Positions 5,564 through 8,644 of a stretch of DNA of 8,644 bases are shown here, piece by piece (within the stretch, counting starts at the first letter, position 1; each line of letters begins with the position of its first letter). Origin of the DNA: an uncultured Gammaproteobacteria bacterium (GTDB lineage: Bacteria; Pseudomonadota; Gammaproteobacteria; Pseudomonadales; Pseudohongiellaceae). Position numbers and translations under genes: made by a program. The DNA lies in assembly GCA_903926285.1 (NCBI GenBank), contig CAIYIP010000091.1, positions 1-8,644 on the forward strand. Reading direction: 5' to 3'. Below the pieces are notes generated by a model that was given only the letters and a program-made list of their open reading frames with translations, made no database searches and was not told the DNA's origin.

Positions 5564-6577
5564 TCAGGAAGGCAAGGACATTTTGCCGCGCTGTGACTGG
5601 CTCTGCTGTTGCCCTACCTTGAGCAATTCAACTGGCCTGAACCAGGTGTTGTTCAGCTCGTCGTGAATATCACCGATGGAAATCTGCAATTCATCGATGT
5701 AATCGAGCAAGCCTCGTTGCAGCAACGCGTTGATGTCCACTTCGTTGGTGACCTTTTTCACACGCGCCACAGCTCGCAGAACTTCCTCATTGTTGGGCAA
5801 CTTCGACAAGTGGCCCACAAGATCCTGCAGGCAATAACCAATTGCGCGTGGGAACTCATTGTCCTTCAGCAGAAAACGCACAACGTCTTCACCTTTGACG
5901 TTGCTGTGAATTTTTTGGCGGTAGGCCTGATAACCGCTAAGACAGCGCAAGACATTCATCCACACGACATTTTCGTAGGGTTCCAGCAACAAACGCTGTT
6001 TGGAAGTACCCGATGAAAATGTCGGCAACAAACTGATAGAGCCTACATCCACCATACGGGTGGTCATGTCGGCGCGCTCCAACTTGCGACCAATCTGAAT
6101 AAACGCATAAGCAGTGTCGTGATTCATACATCCTGCGAGCACACCAAAAATACGCTGGCAATCGCTGATTACATTTTCCAGTATCTGCTGGCGCGCGCGA
6201 CGACCGATGCTGCGGCCAATCGCTTCGCGCAGATCAATATACAAATTGTTGATTTTTTCCCAGGCTTCAGCGGGAATGATTTCACGTGTGGTGCGCGCGT
6301 TTTCGCGCATCATGTTGACGCAGTTGATTACGGAAGCGGAGTTCTTGCCGTCAGCGAGCAGAAATTTTACAACTGATTTTTCTTCTAGACTCTGGCCGGA
6401 CTTTTCATACTCTTCGTTGCAGCCAGTAATATCGATCAATACGCTCCAGCCGATATGCGAGCCCACTGGAGTATCGAGCAGCATTGAAGAGTAAACATTG
6501 ACCAGACGCGCGGTGTTTTCCACGCGCTCCAGATAGCGACCCAGCCAGTACACGCGCTCCGCTACGCTGGATAACAT
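5564..6577 (-). CDS. Alpha-E domain protein (DUF403 family)
   Basis: Alpha-E proteins are all-helical proteins of unknown biochemical activity that nearly always sit beside a circularly permuted ATP-grasp protein and a transglutaminase. They are suspected to help in amide/peptide bond formation. The 337 residues carry the family signatures RVYWLGRYLERVENTARL (8-25), MMRENARTTRE (89-99), GRKLERADMTTRM (163-175) and FLLKDNEFPRAI (235-246). The conserved Arg/Glu pairs suggest a charged, possibly ligand-binding face. The last 20 or so residues (after TWFRPVELL) form a polar Gln/Ser-rich tail, slightly beyond the typical family end. ATG 6577 has GGAG (6585-6588) 7 nt upstream. The gene follows the ATP-grasp gene by 26 nt on the same strand, so the two are probably one operon, and it converges with anbu. 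Confidence 0.92.
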   Translation of the reverse strand: MLSSVAERVYWLGRYLERVENTARLVNVYSSMLLDTPVGSHIGWSVLIDITGCNEEYEKSGQSLEEKSVVKFLLADGKNSASVINCVNMMRENARTTREIIPAEAWEKINNLYIDLREAIGRSIGRRARQQILENVISDCQRIFGVLAGCMNHDTAYAFIQIGRKLERADMTTRMVDVGSISLLPTFSSGTSKQRLLLEPYENVVWMNVLRCLSGYQAYRQKIHSNVKGEDVVRFLLKDNEFPRAIGYCLQDLVGHLSKLPNNEEVLRAVARVKKVTNEVDINALLQRGLLDYIDELQISIGDIHDELNNTWFRPVELLKVGQQQSQSQRGKMSLPS

Positions 6578-6603
6578 TCAGACGCTCCGCTCATTCACCA
6601 CCC

Positions 6604-8046
6604 TCATTCCTCATTAACAATCCATGTGTCCTTGCTGCCGCCGCCCTGCGAAGAATTAACGATGTAAGATCCTTTGAACAACGCTACTCGCGTAAGACCA
6701 CCTGGAGTGACGTAGGTACTTTTTCCCTGCAATACGAAAGGCCGGAGGTCTACATGCCTCGGCTCAACTGTGCCATTGACAAGTATCGGCGCAGTGGAAA
6801 GCGCAACCAGTGGCTGCGCCATGTAGTTGCGTGGATTAGCCTTGATCTTTAACGCAAATTCTTCGCGCTCTTTCTTGGTAGATTTTGGGCCCATCAGGAT
6901 CCCGTAACCACCGGACTCATTGGCAGGCTTGACCACCAGCTTATCGAGATTCTGGAGTACATACTCGCAATGTTGCGGATTAATGCACAAATAACTTGGC
7001 ACATTCGGCAGAATCGCTTCTTCACCGAGATAATATTTGATCATCTCGGGCACGTAGGTGTAGATCACCTTGTCGTCCGCAACGCCCGCTCCTGGTGCAT
7101 TGGCAAGTCCAACATTCCCCTTCAGCCAAGCTCCGAGCAAACCCTTGACGCCGAGTGAAGACTCCTTGTTGAAGACTTCCGGATCAAGAAACACATCATC
7201 AATACGACGATACACGACATCCACAGGCGCGAGGCCATTAATGGTTTTCATGTAGACGTGGTCATCTTCGACGCACAAGTCACTGCCTTGCACCAATTCT
7301 GCGCCCATTTGCTGCGCGAGAAAGGAATGTTCGAAGTACGCCGAGTTATAAATACCCGGCGTCAGCACAACCACTTCCGGTTTTTCTTTTTGATGCGGAT
7401 CGATCGAGGCAAGCATCTCGAACAACTGGCCCGCATATTCGCCGATTGGTTCGATCGCATAATTTTCAAATAATTCGGGGAACACGCGTTTTGTGACAGT
7501 CCGGTTTTCGAGCATGTACGAAACACCGGAGGGAACACGCAGATTGTCTTCAAGCACATAGAAGTTGCCATCGCCACCGCGCACCAAATCAGTGCCACAA
7601 ATGTGCGCCCAGACTTCATGCATTGGCTTCATCCCCTGGCATTGCGGACGGAAATTGCCGGAGTCCATGACGAGTTCTTTTGGAACCACTTTATTACGGA
7701 AAATCTTGCCGTCGTTATACACATCATGGATGAAACAATTCAGTGCACGCAGCCTCTGTTCAAGGCCCTTGCTTGTAACGTCCCATTCTTTTTTGGTGAT
7801 GATGCGCGGGATCAGATCAAAGGGCCATTGACGGTCGATGTTGCCTGCTTCACTGTAGACAGTAAAAGAGATGCCCATCGTTTTTATAGCGTGATTTACC
7901 GAGTCCTGGCGATGTTGCAGCTCTTCATCGCTGAGCGAGGCGAGATAACGGGTAAGGACACGAGCAGCTTTTCTGGGGTGACCCGGAGAGCTAATTAGTT
8001 CGTCATGGAACTCGCCGGGGTGATATGATTTCCAATCAATGGTCAT
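6604..8046 (-). CDS. Circularly permuted ATP-grasp protein (DUF404/DUF407 type)
   Basis: This is a predicted ATP-dependent carboxylate-amine ligase with a circularly permuted ATP-grasp fold, proposed in comparative genomics to ligate peptides or amines; no substrate is established. The 480-residue protein contains the family blocks FDLIPRII (76-83), VLEDNLRVPSGVSY (164-177), LTPGIYNSAYFEH (228-240), YRRIDDVFLDP (279-289), the glycine-rich ATP-binding stretch LVVKPANESGGYG (370-382), HVDLRPFVL (431-439) and SSQGGGSKDTW (465-475). Length is near the family norm and nothing essential appears missing. ATG 8046 (MTIDWKSYHPGEF) leaves only 21 nt to the divergent transglutaminase start; the nearest AGGA on this strand (8062-8065) is 15 nt away, further than usual, so ribosome binding may be weak. 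It is first of the two-gene minus operon with alpha-E. Confidence 0.94.
   Translation of the reverse strand: MTIDWKSYHPGEFHDELISSPGHPRKAARVLTRYLASLSDEELQHRQDSVNHAIKTMGISFTVYSEAGNIDRQWPFDLIPRIITKKEWDVTSKGLEQRLRALNCFIHDVYNDGKIFRNKVVPKELVMDSGNFRPQCQGMKPMHEVWAHICGTDLVRGGDGNFYVLEDNLRVPSGVSYMLENRTVTKRVFPELFENYAIEPIGEYAGQLFEMLASIDPHQKEKPEVVVLTPGIYNSAYFEHSFLAQQMGAELVQGSDLCVEDDHVYMKTINGLAPVDVVYRRIDDVFLDPEVFNKESSLGVKGLLGAWLKGNVGLANAPGAGVADDKVIYTYVPEMIKYYLGEEAILPNVPSYLCINPQHCEYVLQNLDKLVVKPANESGGYGILMGPKSTKKEREEFALKIKANPRNYMAQPLVALSTAPILVNGTVEPRHVDLRPFVLQGKSTYVTPGGLTRVALFKGSYIVNSSQGGGSKDTWIVNEE
8021..8029 (+). promoter_or_regulatory. Candidate extended -10 promoter for the transglutaminase gene, inside the ATP-grasp ORF
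   Basis: TGA followed by TATGAT (8024-8029, 5/6 to TATAAT) forms a TGn-extended -10 element, which can work without a good -35; none is seen at 17 nt. The predicted start is near 8036, giving a leader of about 32 nt before ATG 8068. The element lies within the first codons of the oppositely directed ATP-grasp gene, as it must when the gap is only 21 bp. Confidence 0.4.
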
Positions 8047-8053
8047 AAGTTTT

Positions 8054-8066
8054 CAGGATATTCCTG
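8054..8066. repeat. CAGGA-TAT-TCCTG dyad in the divergent gap
   Basis: A perfect 5-bp inverted repeat with a 3-nt centre sits between the two divergent start codons. On the plus strand its AGGA (8055-8058) is a Shine-Dalgarno sequence 9 nt before the transglutaminase ATG. On the minus strand the mirror AGGA (8062-8065) precedes the ATP-grasp ATG by 15 nt. As RNA the dyad could fold into a small hairpin that hides the ribosome binding site on either transcript. Confidence 0.5.
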
Positions 8067-8067
8067 C

Positions 8068-8644
8068 ATGCCAATCAAGGTAGCGATACAACACCATACT
8101 GCATATCACTTTGACCGTATGACAAACATCTTGCCACATGTTGTCAGACTGCGTCCAGCGCCACACTGCAGAACTCCAATACTGTCGTATTCGCTGAAAA
8201 TATCACCCGCTGAACACTTCATTAATTGGCAACAGGATCCCTTTGCAAATTATCTTGCTCGACTGGTTTTTCCGGAACGCACACGCGCGCTCGTGATCGA
8301 TGTAGAAGTGATTGCCGACATGACAGTCATAAATCCCTTCGATTTTTTTCTGGCAGAAGAAAATGAATTTTTCCCATTCAAGTACGACGAACAAAGCAAA
8401 AAAGATCTGGCACCCTATTTACTGGTAACTGATCAGGGCAAACACCTGATGCAGCTGCTCACGAAGGTAGATCGCAGTAAACAGGCAATCATCAATTTTC
8501 TCGTTGCCGTGAACCAGATGGTGCAGAAGGAAGTGTCATACCTCATACGCCTTGAACCCGGAGTGCAGAGCTGCGAAGAAACGCTCGAACTCAAATCGGG
8601 TTCTTGCCGCGACAGTGCCTGGCTGCTTGTGCAGATACTGCGCC
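8068..8644 (+). CDS. Long transglutaminase-like protein (DUF2126 family type), N-terminal 192 codons
   Basis: These are large (about 1100-residue) proteins with an N-terminal transglutaminase-like cysteine hydrolase domain and a C-terminal DUF2126 region, usually encoded with alpha-E and ATP-grasp proteins. Cysteine peptidase or amide-exchange activity is predicted rather than shown. The visible part holds the N-terminal beta domain (IQHHTAYHFDR 7-17, VVRLRPAPHCRTPILSYSL 25-43, FINWQQDPFANYLARLVFPE 51-70) and ends just past SGSCRDSAWLLVQ (177-189). Cys180 there is the predicted nucleophile; the His and Asp of the triad lie outside the window. ATG 8068 (MPIKVAIQHHT) matches the usual family start and has AGGA 9 nt upstream. 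It is divergent from the ATP-grasp gene with a 21-bp gap. Assignment to the long form rather than the short (about 300-residue) transglutaminase rests on the N-terminal sequence style, so the DUF2126 part is inferred. Confidence 0.88.
   Translation, partial: MPIKVAIQHHTAYHFDRMTNILPHVVRLRPAPHCRTPILSYSLKISPAEHFINWQQDPFANYLARLVFPERTRALVIDVEVIADMTVINPFDFFLAEENEFFPFKYDEQSKKDLAPYLLVTDQGKHLMQLLTKVDRSKQAIINFLVAVNQMVQKEVSYLIRLEPGVQSCEETLELKSGSCRDSAWLLVQILR

Noticed and set aside
7603..7998. 131-codon plus-strand open frame opposite the ATP-grasp gene
   Set aside because: Covers highly conserved ATP-grasp coding sequence on the other strand; no ribosome binding site or recognisable domain.
8203..8394. 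63-codon minus-strand open frame opposite the transglutaminase
   Set aside because: Shadow of conserved transglutaminase N-terminal sequence; it would also sit upstream of the ATP-grasp gene without a promoter I can see.

Overview
The window looks like chromosomal DNA of a gammaproteobacterium. The gene order bamD divergent from rluD-pgeF-clpB is the one seen in E. coli and Pseudomonas. The 328-residue BamD, longer than the roughly 245-residue E. coli protein, fits the Pseudomonadales/Cellvibrionales side better than the enterics. Placement below class is inference. I see no insertion sequence, tRNA, rRNA, CRISPR array or phage gene.

Left part (1-2706, all minus strand): rluD (23S rRNA pseudouridine synthase) overlaps pgeF (peptidoglycan-editing laccase-domain protein) by 8 nt. 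A 119-nt gap follows, then the first 287 codons of clpB, whose 3' part lies outside the window. The gap carries a textbook sigma-32 heat-shock promoter for clpB. Its -35 hexamer sits exactly between two GTCATGA repeats, and an FNR/Anr-like half-site pair lies about 60 nt upstream of the expected start.

Middle (2909-4609, plus strand): bamD encodes an outer-membrane assembly lipoprotein. It is followed by a phosphoribosyltransferase-domain protein of unknown substrate that ends at a hairpin terminator.

Right part (4759-8644): this is the most interesting region, a four-gene Anbu-type proteasome-like system. Anbu (HslV/proteasome-beta-like Thr protease, plus strand) converges on a minus-strand pair of alpha-E (DUF403) and a circularly permuted ATP-grasp protein (DUF404/407 type). 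Only 21 bp from the ATP-grasp start, the plus strand begins a long transglutaminase-like protein (DUF2126 family type), cut by the window edge just after its CRDS catalytic-Cys motif. Comparative genomics has linked these four families as a predicted peptide-ligation/modification plus proteolysis system; its biochemistry is largely unresolved. Here the set is split over both strands, so expression of its two halves must come from overlapping promoters and leaders in the 21-bp gap. The family set is not new, but this architecture and its regulation deserve attention.
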